Shown: positions 1 to 13,470, counted from the first letter of the stretch. The stretch is DNA of 64,000 bases from Phyllostachys edulis (GCA_036346405.1 CM070546.1:101190826-101254825); one strand, 5' to 3'. The notes: generated by a model not told the origin, from the letters alone. Numbers and translations: made by a program.

Positions 1-840
1 TGTGATGCTTGATTTTATCCTATGTAATTTATTACTATATTTTAGGAGTAATTGCTTAGTAGATGATTGTGTTCGGAGATTTCAAGCATGATGGCTCGAT
101 GGACAGGAAGCATGGTGATGGAGATCGTCGTGATAAGGGTCGTACTATTTCACGGTTTAATATGATTATATGTGAATGTTTATTCCTGTCATGCTATTGA
201 TCATATTTTATCATTGGATGTTTTAACATGGTAGAATAGTACCCCTAAAGAAAAATTAAGTTAATTTGATGCATTTCCAATTGTTGCGCCTATCACGATT
301 TTGATCGTTAATTAGTAGGTCTACTAAAGTAGGGTGCCATTAACTATCTTAATAAGATGGGGTGGGTGTCGAACACCCACATGCATAGTGTTGGTTTAAC
401 TTGGCAAGGCCATCAAAACAGTTTTGGGCCTTAGGGCATAGTGTTGGTCGCCGGGGCATAGAGATGTCACCTAACAGACAAGAGTCATATGTGATATGAT
501 TGGCAAGAGGTTGCCTACCTAAAATCACTAGGTTTCTAGCAGTGATGCCAAAGCTCACTAAGACTTATTGATATTTGGATCTTGAGCTCATAATATGATG
601 TTAGAGGGAAACATTGTTTAGAACATATAGTGGGAGTATCTTTTATTGACTGTTGATGATTAAGTTCGACCAGATATGAACTAGTTATATGATAATATGA
701 CCAGGTTCAGACTAGTTGTATAGAGATACGAGCTGGTCGTAGACTGGTCGAACATAACCACCAACACGAGTGTCTAATAGAAGATCTTACATAAACATAT
801 TGCTGAATTTTTGCATATATTTCTGTTATAGATCCTGGCA
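1..840 (+). mobile_element. Copia element untranslated leader (partial, runs off the left edge)
   Basis: This stretch precedes the Copia gag-like reading frame and has no supportable ORF. A segment near 660-780, with repeated CTGGTCG-type motifs, resembles part of the LTR-like sequence at about 9730-9880. That suggests this is LTR or leader sequence of the same broad Copia group. The left boundary lies outside the window, so the 5' LTR cannot be defined. The short minus-strand ORF here has no recognisable features. Confidence 0.5.
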
Positions 841-2851
841 CCTACTACTTCTTCTGCACCTACCTTTAATTTACGATCTATTCTTGAGAAAGAAAAGCTA
901 AATGGAACCAACTTTATTGATTGGTTTCGTAATATGAGAATTGTTCTCAAATAAGAAAAGAAGGAATATGTTCTAGAGGGTCCCTATCCCGAGGAACCGA
1001 ATGCAGATGCTACTCGAGCTGAAAATAATGCTTATGAGAAGCATTGCAATAACTCAGTCGATGTGCACAGCCTTTGCTTGTAACCATGAACTCTGAACTT
1101 CAGAAGTAATATGAGACCACAGACGGTCACAATATGATTGTGGGTCTGAAAGGTATGTTTCAGGATCAAGTAAGGGCAGAGAGGTTCAATACCTCCAAGG
1201 CATTGTTTTCTTGTAGGCTGTCGGAAGACAACCCGGACAGTCCTCATGTGATCAAAATAATTGGTCACATTGAGAGCTTGAAAAAGTTTGGTTTTTCCCT
1301 TAGCCAAGAGTTGGCTACTGATGTGATTCTCCGATCGCTCCCTACGAGCTTTGAACCTGTCATATTGAACTTTCATATGAATGGCATGGAGAAGTCAATG
1401 ACCGAGTTGCATGGCATGCTTAAGGGTGCTAAGGAGAGTATCAAGAAAAGTTCTAATCATGTGATGATGGTTCAAAAGACTACAACCTTCAAGAAGAAGG
1501 GTAAGTCGGGAAAGGGAAAAGGCAAAGGAAAGACTCAAGATGAGATCGAGGGTCTCAAGGCTAAGCTTGAGAAGATTAAGCTTGGTCCTAAGCCTGACAC
1601 AGAATGCTACCATTGTCATGAGACTGGGCATTAGAAGAAAAATCACAAGAAGTACTTAGTAGAAATGAAAAAGAACAAAAGAAGTAAGATTTCTAGTTCT
1701 GGTATAAATGTTATAGAAATTAATTTTGTGATTTCTCCAACCAGTTCTTGGGTATTTGATACCGGATCAGTTGCTCATATTTATAATTCGATGCAGGGAC
1801 TGATAAGGAGTAGAAGTTTGACAAGAGGAGATGTTGATCTTTGTGTGGGCAATAGAGCAAGAGTTGCTGCATTAGCTATTGACACTTTACCATTAGCTTT
1901 ACCCTTAGGATTAGTTATGGAACTAAATAATTGTTATTATGTTCCAATTTTAAGCAAAAATATTATTTCTGCTTCTTGTTTAGTAGTAGAAGGTTATGAG
2001 TTCGGAATAAAGAACGATTGTTGTTCAATTTATTTTGAAGATATGCTTTATGGCCAAGCTCCATTGGTGAATGGATTGTATGTTTTAAATATTGAGGATA
2101 TACTAGTCTATAACATAAATGCTAAGAAACTTCAACCTAATGATTTAAATCCCACTTTTATTTGGCATTGTCGTCTAGGTCATATAAACGAGAAGTGCAT
2201 GATGAAGCTCCACAAAAAATGGTCTTCTAAACTCATTTGATGTCAAATTATTCGAAACATGCGAATCTTGTTTACTTGGCAAGATGACAAAGGCACCTTT
2301 CACGACCACATGTGACAGGGTGAGTGATCTACTGGTCGTAATACATTCGGATGTATGTGGACCAATGAGCACTCCAACCAGAGGTGGTTTTCAGTACTTC
2401 ATAACTTTTACTGATAATTTCAGTAGATATGGCTATGTCTATTTGGTGAGGCATAAGTCAGAATTCTTTGAAAAGTTCAAACAATTTCACAATGAAGGGC
2501 AGAATCAACTTAGCAAGACAATCAAATATCTACGAGCTGGTTGTGGAGGTGAATATTTGAGCCATGAGTTTGGTGATCATCTAAAGAAGTGTGGAACTGT
2601 TACACAACTCACTCTGACGGGAACGCCTCAATAGAATGAGGTGTCTGAACGACGGAACCGAACACTGTTAGACATGGTTTGGTCAATGATGAGCCAATCT
2701 GATCTTCCATTACAATTCTGGGGATACGCTCTAGAAACATCATCTTTCACTTTAAATAGGGTTCCATCAAAAACTGTAGAAATGACACCATATGAGATAT
2801 TGATCGAGAAGTGTCTTAGATTGTCTTTTATCAGGATATGGGGTTGTGAGG
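841..2851 (+). pseudogene. Copia gag-protease-integrase polyprotein, decayed, 5' part
   Basis: Three-frame reading gives the order of a Ty1/Copia polyprotein. A gag N-terminus has the motif LNGTNFIDWFRNM (about 900-945). A gag body covers 1134-1634 and ends in a lysine-rich stretch and a CCHC knuckle that begins CYHCHETGH. A protease-like segment follows with WVFDTGS (about 1750-1775). Next come the GAG-pre-integrase region (WHCRLGHI, about 2163) and the integrase core (VIHSDVCGPM, TFTDNFSRYGYVY, then ERRNRTLLDM). In-frame stops at about 951, 1632 and 2632, and a frame change at about 2235, break it. It cannot encode a working polyprotein. The reading frame is cut at 2851 by a solo LTR and resumes at 6552/6557. 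The RT/RNase H part is absent. Confidence 0.88.
2847..2851 (+). repeat. Target-site duplication TGAGG, left copy
   Basis: TGAGG precedes the TG start of the solo LTR and recurs at 6552-6556 directly after its CA end. Joining the flanks with one copy restores the Copia integrase frame (WGCEV then YVKRLTSDKL), which supports the reading. Confidence 0.85.
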
Positions 2852-5800
2852 TGTGACGCCCGGTGTCATTACCCCAAAGGTAATGACACTTAGGCATATA
2901 GATTACTATTCGTTTGCCCAGTAGAACACTGCTCCAACGAATAGTAAGTCTTTACCAGAGTCACGCAGCAGAACAATAAGATAGAAATTGTACATTTTAT
3001 TCTAGTAATTAGCCACGCAAGGCTATGGTTCTTAGTACAAGCATTATACCACTACCAACGGAACCTCTCCGCTTCTTTCGCCAACCTTGAAGTACTGGCC
3101 GCCTATTCGTCCCACGCGTTTAACATGGCGCCCATTCCACCTTGGTCCTCGTAGTCTGTGCCTTCTCCTCCTGCGGTTGCTTCGGTACCTGCATGTCCTT
3201 CGTCCCACTCGGGATAATTCCCGGTCGGACTAGGATCTACAAAGGAGAATACTAACAAGGTTGAGTACACGAGTGTACTCAGCAAGCATTAAAAACAAAG
3301 GATGCACAGGATGCACTATCTCTAATTGTTATCACAATTTCTAAATCATCTGATTTAGAAAATAGATCATTAAAACAATTAAGTGGCAGATTTTAATACT
3401 AAAAACACTACTAGTCACTCAGAGAGAAGATAGACCCCCTGTGGCTCCCGTAGACTCCAATCCTGGAGGCATGAATTCATGATTTTATTTAGCACTGCGC
3501 AGGCTTTGTACCACTTTACCCATAGCTATTCTGAACTCTCTATAAACATGGTTCACCACATTTGCTTTGATGCGGGTTCGAGATCAGAATACAAAACGTT
3601 TTCCAGGTTACGTGAATTAATTTCTCCACCCACTACCTTCCGTCGGTGTTGACCTCGTCACCCAGGAGTTACAGTAATGTTGGTTGAGGCGACCATCTGC
3701 ACTCAACACTCCACCTTAGCGCTAGAGCGCCTTAGATCCCCCACTTCCGGACTTCCCCTACCGGTCCTGGGTTCCTCCATCACACTCACACATATATAAC
3801 TTTCCCATTGTGGAGAGCATAGTCACGTAACAAGGTAGCATTTTCTGCCCGTCGAAACGGGAAAATGGTTGGTAATCTTGAATTCTGACATCGGCCAGAG
3901 TAAGAGTTTGTTGGTCCTTATATTTTAACCATATGTAAAGGGTCCCACTTCCTTGTCTTATCTCTTACCTGCCAAGGGCCCCCTTTACCAGCCATAATAT
4001 TCTCATATCACTTTCTTTCATCATTTCTCATCTCATTCATCATTCTCATTTCATTCAAGTTCATCTTAATCATTTTCATCTCATTCATTTTATTTAAGTT
4101 TTGAAAAACAGTTTTGATGCAATACGTATAATAGTGCAAGATACGGTTTACATTTAAATTAACTAGATTTATGTTCAAGAGGATCGCTTGCCTTTGTATA
4201 TGGTAGGAAAGGTCGGTGCGGACGAAACTCTGATCAGCTGCTCCCGTCGGTGCCGGTTCGTCTTCTGTAGCAATACGGTAGCACGAATAATAATATAAGT
4301 AAATACATAGTTGATTTTGAGTGATATAATAGATATCTAAGTTAGTGACTTCTAGTTGTTAGCACAATTTTATTTAAATAAAACTTTTCGAAATCTAACA
4401 CTAAGTTAGCACTTCCCAAAATAATCGTTCTACTGTCTATGCGCACTAGGGTCGAAAACCCGAGGTTCCCACTTAACTAATTAACAAGATTGAATCGCTC
4501 ATAAGGCCCGACTAAATACCCGCGATGCACAAGATCGCTACACAAGCCGGTTATTCTATCAACAACAGAAATAACGGCTACTCAACTCATGTTAGCAATT
4601 AATCCACAGATTGATTTTAAGTTGGTTAAATTCGACAAGATCCATGTTAAATTATTTGGACGCAAGATTAAACAGTTAACCAAAATTAATTACCAACTAC
4701 TACTGAAATATACATGAATCACAACAAACAATTAGAATCTACGCATTCCTAATATTCTCCTTAAACTTAAAGTGCTAAATCTAATCTCTAACCTTATTTC
4801 TAATCCTACATTAATACCTCTCTCTCTCTCTCTCTCTACACAGCCGGCCAAAACAACACACACACGCACAGCTCACAAAAAATTCACATTCACCTTCTTC
4901 CCCAAATTAGACGTCTCTCTCCCCAAAATTCCTCCAACCCCTCCCTCAAACCGCCGCCACAGGGCTCATGGCCTTACCGCCTCTCTGAAGCTTGCCTCCA
5001 CAGTTCCCTCTACCACAGTGTGCTTTGCCGCCTTGATGGCGTCACCACGCCTGCCTCCCGTGCTACTTGCCTTGGCCCGATCTCGTCGCCGATCTGCTCA
5101 TGACCATGAGCTCCTTCACCTCCTCTCGGCTTGGTCCCCAGGCCGATCCGCCTCCCTCCCTCCTCCTCCTCTTCCGGGCGGCGAGGCAGCGCCGCATCCT
5201 CACGCAGTGTCTTGGCTCGACCGACCAGACCCCGCCTCCCGAGGCCACCTCTGTCTACCGGCCCTAATGGCTTTGGCCCGTGGCCTCGGCCTCACGGCCT
5301 TGTGCCATGACCAGGACATTCCCCTCCCAAATCATCCTCTAAGCTCTAGCTAAAAATGCTTATCTTGATATGCACAGATGGATCAAGTGTTGATGATTGA
5401 TAATGATGCATGGATGCAGGGCTTGGTGGTGGATTGGAGTGGAGATGGATGTTGGAGGAGCTGCTACTGCGGTAAGCGCTCACCTAGAGCTTAATATGAC
5501 CAAGACTTTACCCGATGAATGAAAATTGAGATGGATTTTGGGTTCAATGTTTGCAGGGTGGTCGATGGCGCTCGAGTCGGTGACGACGATAGTGGATCTG
5601 ATGGTCTTTGGTCTTTGGTGCATGTCGTCCTCCTGCCGCCTTGTCGTCACCGCTGCTCCTGACTCCCTGCTTAGGCTCCTTGCTTGAACTCCCCTGGCTC
5701 CTCTCCTAGACTTGGCTTGCTGCTGCTTCTGGACTCGATTGGAAGAGATGGCTATAGAGGTGAGGCAATGGGTTGAATGGTAGCTGTGAGGGGTTTGGGG

Positions 5801-6551
5801 ATGAAAGAGGCTAGAGGGCGGTGGATGTGGTATGCAATGGAAATGGGGGAATGAATGTCTGGGGGGGGATGAATACAATGGGCTGGGGAGGTGGACGTCT
5901 TTGCTGCGCACAAGGGGATGAATCTGGCTGGTGTCTTTGGTCTGGTGCTATGTAGCTTTGAGGAAGGTGGTGTGGCTTGGAGGCTTAGAAGGGAAAGGGG
6001 GAATGAACTGGCTCAAGGCCTTGGGAGCTGTGAAGAGGAAAGATGAATGTGGAAGGGGGGGTGCTATTGCTGTTGTTCTGATGCTATGAAAAGAAGAAGA
6101 GGGGAAGAATGTTGAGGTGCTGGTGATGCTGCTTTGAATGATACAATGCTCATAAATGACTGATGTAATATCCTATTGTAAATGATACAATTGTTGATTT
6201 ACTTATCTAATAAGAATTGGAAATGCAATTTTATTTATGACTTAATGCTACGGTGCATTGATGAATGCAAATGCAAATTTAATTACTGTCTTGATTCTAT
6301 TGTTGAATGCAAATGATCACTTGTGTTTGAATGATGAGCTTGAATGAATGATGCAATGATGAAATGTTGGTTTTACTGACTGATGATGGAATGCTTGCGA
6401 AACGAACCCATCTAAACCAACGAGCTGACAACGAATTAACTGCTTAACAACGGTCTTAACTCTATCGTTAGGTTACCGCTAAGCCGAGGTTAATTACCGC
6501 TAATTACCGATTACTGCTAAGCGATTATGACTTAAAACGCGGGTTCTCACA
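2852..6551 (-). mobile_element. Solo LTR, 3.7 kb, Gypsy type, inserted in the Copia element
   Basis: On the plus strand the insert starts TGTGACGCCCGG and ends GGTTCTCACA, so it has TG...CA ends and a 5-bp TGTGA/TCACA terminal inverted repeat. It is flanked by the 5-bp duplication TGAGG. Its left 150 bases match the reverse complement of the 3' end of the LTR at 35711-40700 (for example around 40560-40700). The two are therefore related LTRs in opposite orientation. No primer-binding site, gag or pol lies between the ends, as expected after recombination between the two LTRs of one element. The GC-rich ORFs inside (4772-5353, 5480-5911) have low-complexity products and are not supported as genes. 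Confidence 0.85.
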
Positions 6552-6936
6552 TGAGGTTTATGTAAAACGTTTGACGTCTGATAAACTCACACCCAAGTCC
6601 GATAGTGCTTCTTTGTGGGGTATCACGAGGAAACTAAAGGATATTATTATTATTATAATCAGATTGATAACAAAGTGTTTGTTGCTCGTAATAGTGTCTT
6701 CTTGGAGAAAGAGTTTCTTTCCAAAAGAGTCAGTGGGAGCAAGGTGCAACTCGAAGAAATTCGGGAACCATCTAAAAATATTTGAACTCCTACTGAACCT
6801 CTACAGGATGAACAAATTGTTATTGAACCTGTAGATGAGGCATCAGCCCCACGTAGATCAAAAAGGCCACGTCAATTGCCTATAAGGTATGGGCATATGT
6901 TGCACTTAACCAACAGGGTGGGAAAGGATTTAGACT
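6552..6936 (+). pseudogene. Copia polyprotein, continuation after the solo LTR
   Basis: The integrase C-terminal region resumes with YVKRLTSDKLTPKSD (about 6557-6600). An ATT/ATA-rich expansion follows at about 6640-6665. The proline-rich linker before the reverse transcriptase comes next, with the typical RRSKRPRQLPIRYG motif near 6852-6893. The frame is broken by stops, and similarity ends at about 6936 without any RT. The Copia element is therefore truncated here. Confidence 0.8.
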
Positions 6937-8102
6937 GAGGCAAGTGGTTGATACTGTGTGCTACTTTTGGTGGAGCTGTGTGCATGGGCTTAATAACCTA
7001 TGTGCCTAGGGATTTGTAGTAAATTGCAAGTCTTGCTTAGGTCAATTAAGAACTTAACTTTGTGCGTCATTGAACTGGGCATCTCGTACAACCACATGAC
7101 TGATGGGATGGGCCTAACTTAGTAAGTTATGGAGTCTTGACATTGATTACTCAGGTAGTAGGTTAGGCTGTGTTGCATGGGTGGAGGTGTGCTACCAAGT
7201 AGTCACATCACGGGGCAGTTCGCCGTGTCCTAGTCCAACGATGTGTGTCGGACTTACTTTCTATGTGGGGTAGTCTAGCGTAAAACACATCGGGAGTGTC
7301 AATGCTTGAGATGCAGTTTCTGAAAGGTTTTGTTGTGATCAGCTCCGTACAAGTTGATTGCATCTTGTGGGTAAAGTGTACAAACTCTGCAGAGTGTTAA
7401 ACAATCTATTCGAATAGCCACGTCCGCGGTCATGGACATGCTTAGGGATTTCACACGATGGGTAGATTTTCATAAAACAATTGGGAAGGGACAGCTGTGT
7501 GATCTAAGTCATATGGCTGTATGAATAACTTGCTTAGGATATGTGTCTTTGTGAACTAAAACTGTTAAATTATTATTGTCTATTTGTTTTTGAACTATGC
7601 TTTCAATCTATTATTCATATTCAAATTGCAAATGTTGCATTTCTACAAAAGAATCACAGAAGCCATTCCTTTGGAATAAGCCTGCATCTATACATTGCAT
7701 TATGTGGTATGACTTGCGAGTACGGTTGTGTACTCATGCTTGTTGTAAAACATGCAACAGAAGTGGAAGAATCGTCAGTCAACAAGGTCTACTTCAAGGA
7801 TCGTGGAGAACTAGGTCGCGCTACCCCAGCTGATTGCCTGTGGGCATATGGATGAGCTTCATTAAAGTTATTCTGTTACATTCCGCTGCAGCTTCATTGA
7901 GCTATTTGCCTTCTGAGGCATTAATTGTAAGCTTTGACCTTAAGGTCTTTACTGTGATATTTATTGTTATTTACTTGTTTATTAGTCATCTTTGTATATG
8001 GAAATGATATTTCACTGATATTGCCACTGTGTGCACTAGCGTGATCCTGGACTAGTGCATTATATACAGAGGGTCCAGAATTGCATTTTTGGGTCCCGAC
8101 AA
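6930..8102 (+). mobile_element. LTR-like segment, family unresolved
   Basis: The sequence after the Copia break has no coding region but the texture of a grass retrotransposon LTR. It contains a CTGCAGAGTGTTAAAC block at about 7388 and a GTACTCATGCTTG block near 7730. It ends in GGGTCCCGACA near 8102. No duplicated flanks were found, so the exact limits are uncertain. It could be a fragment rather than a full solo LTR. Confidence 0.35.
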
Positions 8103-8289
8103 TTAATTAGTGTAGTTGACTATACATACATAATATTTCCTGCATCCTTCGAATACAAACGCGTACCGTTACATTATTGATTTATTTTCCTCATAGCTAT
8201 ACTACATAGATACATCTCATTGCTTCATCTATTTCTTTGTTCCATACTTTACCTACACATATAACCATCTTTGATATCACTCAAGCATC

Positions 8290-8783
8290 TTTTTTAAACT
8301 TTTAAGATATAAACAGGCAGGATGTACAATCCGTATTAATTGCCTTTGCCCTTTTCATACAAAATTAGTGTTCTTAATAAACTTATACTACAACCGCTAC
8401 AAGATACTGTGCTATCCCACGTTTACATATCTTAATGTTGGTGCGGTTTTCTAACATTGAAATCGCACATGTCAATTTTGTTATACAACTTGCATAAACA
8501 TTTATCAACCAAGGCAACACCCTCTTATAATACAAAGAAAGATTCTCGGATATCACTTGAAGATTTTTTAAAAACTTCCTAGATATCAGCGTGCAGAATC
8601 TATGCTCCATATTAATTGTCTTACTAAACTTATGCTACAGCTGCTGAGAAATAATATGCTAATCGATATCTACATATCTTAACATTCATTCAGTTTTCTC
8701 ACATCAAAACCTCACATGTCAGTTTGTTATACAGCTCACATAAAGATTTTCTAGCCTAGGCAAGGCCCTCTTATACTACTAAA
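8290..8783. repeat. Diverged tandem duplication of about 250-275 bp
   Basis: Two AT-rich copies (about 8290-8540 and 8563-8783) share a run of blocks in the same order: a T-rich start, AGATAT, TATTAATTG, AAACTTAT, CTACA, TACATATCTTAA, CACATGTCA, TTTGTTATACA and CCCTCTTATA. They differ by many substitutions and small indels. There is no coding content. Confidence 0.6.
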
Positions 8784-8975
8784 AAAAGGGCAACCAGATG
8801 ACAAGACCTCCCAATAAATTTTAGGTATAGTATCTACTCTTGCTTTTCTATACCTATTTTCTACAAACTGTTCTACAGAACTTACATTATGATGTTTTGC
8901 TTCACAGTTGATATGTGACAGGCTGTAGATCGGATGGTTCTGCTGCATATCATCTATTCGGTCTCCATACATGCT

Positions 8976-10541
8976 TGTTGGCGATATGACCTAGAGATAT
9001 CATAGAGATGATTGTATAACATCTATGTTTATGAGTTATTGAATAATGTTATTCTGTTCCTTGAATAAATCATTGGTTATAAAGGTTAACAAGTATGTGA
9101 CTTGTTGGTGAACTCTTTTAACTTATATGATGTTGTTTTAAAAGTATCTTTGGTCGGATGTCACTAGTTGGAACACTAGTGACTTATCGACCAGTACATG
9201 TATTGATTGATAACCATGTTTCACCAGTCATGGATATGGGGATATCGAATCAATAATGTGAACACATGTCAGAGAACATGGTGTTGGATTGACCTACCTT
9301 GAGACACTATTGAGATTGTTATAATTTCATGTGTCATTAGTTGGTCTCAAGGAATGATGATGTATAATCCTTAGACCTGAGATCAGCATGGATTCCTACA
9401 TGTGTAATAATACACTTAGGGGCTGCCAAACGCTACTCTGTAACTGGGTAGTTATAAAGGTAGCTTTCGGGTATGCTATGAAACATGCGGAGGAATGTGA
9501 CTGGTCGGATATGAGATTTGCCCCTTTTAACATAACAGGAGAGATATCTCTAGGTCCCTCGATGTGATTGGATAAAGAAAGTGTATGGCCATGCCATTAG
9601 TGGTCGAAGAGTTTGACCACATAAAAGTTATTCGATACTTGATCGATAAAGTATTAAACAGTCTATAAATGACATAATATCTCACGTGGAGTTCATCCAG
9701 ATATCGTGAGGCAAAGAAGAATACATGAGCAGGTCTTCCAGTTCGATCAGGTACAGACTAGTCGTATGGAGATACGAGCTGGTCGTAGATTGGTCGAACA
9801 TGATCACTTACAAGTCTGAACTAGTCATGACTATATATGAACTGGTCGTATAGGGATACAAGCTAGTCGTAAGTGATAAGGACCTACTTGTAGGTCATAT
9901 TGCATTAAGGTTCGTCCGATATAATTCGTGTGTATTCGGGAATCGTTATGTCCTGTTAGGAGCCACTAACGACTTATGATCGGAAAGGAGTTTCCGAGTC
10001 ACAACCGATTACGTATAAACCTAACGGGTTACACACTTAACATGTCGGAACAAACGTGTTCGGATAGGATCCGTCATGGGCACTATATATGGAAATGCTT
10101 GAGGCTATTGGGAAGATTATAGAATATAAGACACACATGAGGTCATGAGTTGCTTCACCAAAAACCCTAGCCACCATCTTCTTGAGAGAGCCCTACTGTG
10201 TGAATTGGTGCTAGCACACCAGCATACGACGTTCTACCCCTGGACGTGTGGATACCGTAGAGGCGCTATTGCGGTTGCTGTTGCGCTTGAGGACGATCCA
10301 TGACTTCTAAAAGAAAGCGATTGGTTGCTAGAGGAGACGATCGATATCGAGAGCGTTGGACGATTGACTACGACCACTACATCGACGTGCTCTATGTTGG
10401 ATCAGGCTACTCCAACTCTACTTCTGTTGCATTGCGCGCCTGGTGGTAACGATCTGTGATCTCTTGCTTGCATGACTTTTTGGTTTACGTGGTAGAATTT
10501 TTGAATTGTCAGCTAGTGTTGCTTACCCGTATCCCTTCAAC
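8976..10541 (+). mobile_element. Solo LTR or LTR fragment, Copia type, about 1.57 kb
   Basis: It begins TGTTGGCGATATGACC and ends near CCGTATCCCTTCAAC. It aligns along most of its length with the better-bounded LTR at 22833-24410: the opening blocks, the GGGGCTGCCAAACGCTACTC block, the AACCCTAGCC block, and the closing GTTGC...GTATCCC. No clear 5-bp duplication flanks it, and there is no polypurine tract on its left. It may be a decayed solo LTR. It shares short blocks with 660-780. Confidence 0.6.
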
Positions 10542-11166
10542 GCTATCTACGCCCTTTTTTGCAGACAGATATAGTAAAGTTTGTGCATCTTTTGTAGTTA
10601 ATCAGTAACTATGTTCCTAGTGTATGTTATGTATCATATTCTCAGACGTTCTGTAATATATCCTAGACAAATCGCTGTGTTTTGTACGCATCTTTGTTAG
10701 TCTGTTGACTTTTATAGGCATAACAGTTGCCACTTATACCTGTTGTCAACTATGTTTCGCTTTACCTTACCTTTTTCCGTGCCCTATTACATGCTTTGCC
10801 TATTATATACGCCAATATTCCACCTATGTTAAGATCTCCGCTACCGTTCACAAACAAGACGTTCACCTACAGTTCACAAACAGGATGTTCACCTTTCCGA
10901 ATTCTAAATATAGATTGCTTTCACCCCCGAAGTAGCAAAAAAAAAAACCTTTTGCGGCGCGTCAGCCGGCACGCACAGGCCACTAGTACGTTGAATAATA
11001 ATCAGTGATTAAAAACAACAAAGACACGTGACCACATCCTGATCTCTCCATGTCTTCCCACTACGTTTGTCCTAGGAGCGAGTTCGCTCTGTCTTTGCCA
11101 ATAACCACTGTTGGTTGTGACAATCATCTCTATAGTGCTGATGTCGCTTGTTGGTATACTACTACT
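10542..11166. other. Intergenic stretch, no gene seen
   Basis: This is AT-rich sequence with one duplicated 20-base stretch about CAAACA/GTTCACCT near 10848-10895. The ORFs here lack recognisable domains and normal codon texture. I see nothing else to annotate. Confidence 0.5.
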
Positions 11167-12637
11167 CAGGAGTGGATCTAGACCTCGGGCCAGATAGGCT
11201 ATAAGGCAAGGTCTGAAATTCTTAGTGTCAAAGCTCATAGAAAATCTCTTGAAAAATCACTAACCATTCCACTTCAGCCCAACAACAGCTGGCCAACCAA
11301 GGCTTAGACCATAGCCCCTGCTACTATCATTGACACCTTCTGCACCAAGGTGGCATCAACACGTCTGCCTCCCAGATTGTACGTCCGACTAGTTAATTCA
11401 TATTGTGTAATTTCTTATCACACCCATCTGGTGGCCCGATAATAGGGCAAAAGCGGGCCGCCTTGAGAATCGGCGCCGGCGACCCCCTCCGTCCGGCGGC
11501 AGACCACTTTGCTAATCTGCTGTCTGCTTCTTCTTCCGAGTCTGACAGACGGCAAGTCCAGAGGAGGAGGCCACAGCGGCACAGGCCAAAGCCCCATAGG
11601 AAGGCCTACAGCCCACGCCCGGGCCCAACTAACCCATCTGCATCTTATATTCTCAATTTCTCATTACATCTTCCGGTTCCCCCAAATTACAAAAACTCCA
11701 ATTCTCCAAATCTCAAACCCTACTTGGCTGGCGGGCAGCAGATCTTGGCACCCATGGAGGAGGAGGCGCTTCTACACGGGTCGGGCGGCCGCCACAGGAG
11801 AACTCTAGCAGTCCAATGGGAGCCAGGCGGGTGGCCCACGGCCGACGGGCGACAGGCGCCTCTGCGCCTCTGCAGCTGCTGACTGCGCCACCTTGATCGA
11901 GGAGCTAGGAGGCAGTGGGAGGAGGAGCTTGGCCAGCCACCACGAGGAGGAGTCGGGAGGCGGGCCGGGAGGAGGAGGCTGCAGCTGGCGGGGAGGAGGA
12001 GGTCGGGGAGGCAGGAGGAGCCGTGAGTGTCTAAGTGAGGAGGTGAGGTGAATTTGAGAAAATAGAGAGCCGTGAGTGAGGAGGTTTGGAGACTGGAGGT
12101 GAGCTAGTGAATTTGAGAAAATGGAAATTGAAGATGGCTCCCCTAAGTCTAAAGAAAACGGTAAGAATTGGATTGTGAATGTCTGAGTATAAATGATTAT
12201 TGATGAATGAATATGATGATTTGTGAATTTGATAGTGTCATCGTGTGGTGAATTTGCTAGATTTGAAGAGCTATTTTACCATTGCGTTGTCGTCGAGTGG
12301 GTCGACCTCAAGAACCAGTGCAAACGGGAATGTTGTGGTAGCTACAGAAGAGCAAGTACTGCCGGTTGAAGCTATCAATGTTGAAGATACACAAGTAGCA
12401 CAACAAGCACAACCGCAAGAAGAAACTGAAGGTAAACTTCATCGATGAGGTACATTTTCTACATTTATCTTGTCTTTGTATGTTCACATGATGCGGATTA
12501 TAGTTTTGAGATCCATTTAGTGTCATATGCTCTATTAAAAGTGATTGCAACATGTATTATATATGATTTATTTTGTTATCGGATAATAGTATTAGTTTAT
12601 TCTGTCCAACCTAAATTTTAATTCTGATCCGCCACTG
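11167..12637 (+). mobile_element. Possible decayed hAT-like element with a GC-rich insert
   Basis: The left end reads CAGGAGTGGATCTAG. The right end, reverse-complemented, reads CAGTGGCGGATCAG. The two are imperfect inverted repeats of the CAGTGGCGGA type seen at ends of many plant hAT-like elements. Inside are a GC-rich stretch (11430-12010) and a short frame near 12245-12448 (DLKSYFTIALSSSGST, then a Gln/Glu-rich tail), which could be the start of a transposase. The flanking 8-mers do not match, so no target-site duplication supports the limits. Confidence 0.35.
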
Positions 12638-12937
12638 CACCCATAGACATAACACCACGTCGATATATTAGTCCTCTAGAGCATTAGCTACTGCTCGTCA
12701 TTTGTGAACTAGCCTCTCGCAGCAACAACAGCCATATATACGAAATATTGAAGCAAAATCAGATGGCCACAGAAGCGTTTACCCGTTTGAGAGTTGGTGA
12801 ACATTCACCGAACAGTAAACATAAACATACGCTCGGGAGACGCCAGAGAAAAACCGGATTCTCCAACCTCCGTTGGCCCGTCCGATCGGACGCATCACGT
12901 ATTACATCCGTCCACGCCAAGATCCTCGGGTTTCCGT

Positions 12938-13470
12938 TCTACAGGGCATATACAATAGTACAAACAGTTATTGTTTATAATAACTCTTTATATCACATAT
13001 AGACAGCTGTTGTCTATAATAATTTTTTATATCACCTGCAGACAGCACTGACAGACAACACTAAAGATAACTTATACAATGGGTTGTAGTGATACAGTCG
13101 ACTATAAAATTATAGACAATACACAATATTTTAATATTTTTCTTGGTTCTGGTGCTACAGTCGGCTACAGAATTATAGATAACATATTTCTCTCTCTTTA
13201 TTCTCTTTCATCCATATCTACTTAAATCTTACATAACAGAGGTTTTGTACATTTACAATGGTATAAGCAATTTGCTCTGCTATAGTAATTCTCATGTAAA
13301 TACATAGATAGCACTAAAGGCGATTAAATACGATACGTCTTTTTAGTTATTTTTATAGAATACATAATTTTTAATTATTTTTTGTTTTTTATGCTATAAT
13401 CAGTTATAAAATTATAAATAATATATTTCTATCGTCATTCTTTTTTATTCTCTTTTATTCGCATTAGGTG
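12938..13470. repeat. MITE-like repeat cluster upstream of ECR1
   Basis: A block of roughly 55 bases is repeated at about 13088-13135, 13150-13205 and 13390-13455, with decay. It contains CTACAG or CTATAA, then AATTATAGA and ATATTTCT. TACAATGG/TACAATAG motifs at about 12953, 13075 and 13255 are typical ends of small grass inverted-repeat elements. The cluster lies within 650 bases of the ECR1 start codon, so it forms part of the region that would hold the promoter. Confidence 0.45.

Noticed and set aside
1032..1646. Minus-strand ORFs opposite the Copia gag
   Set aside because: The plus strand carries clear gag motifs. The minus ORFs are shadows.
8976..10541. 3' LTR of the Copia element at 841-6936
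   Set aside because: No polypurine tract precedes it and about 2 kb of unrelated sequence intervenes, so it is treated as a separate LTR although the families may be related.
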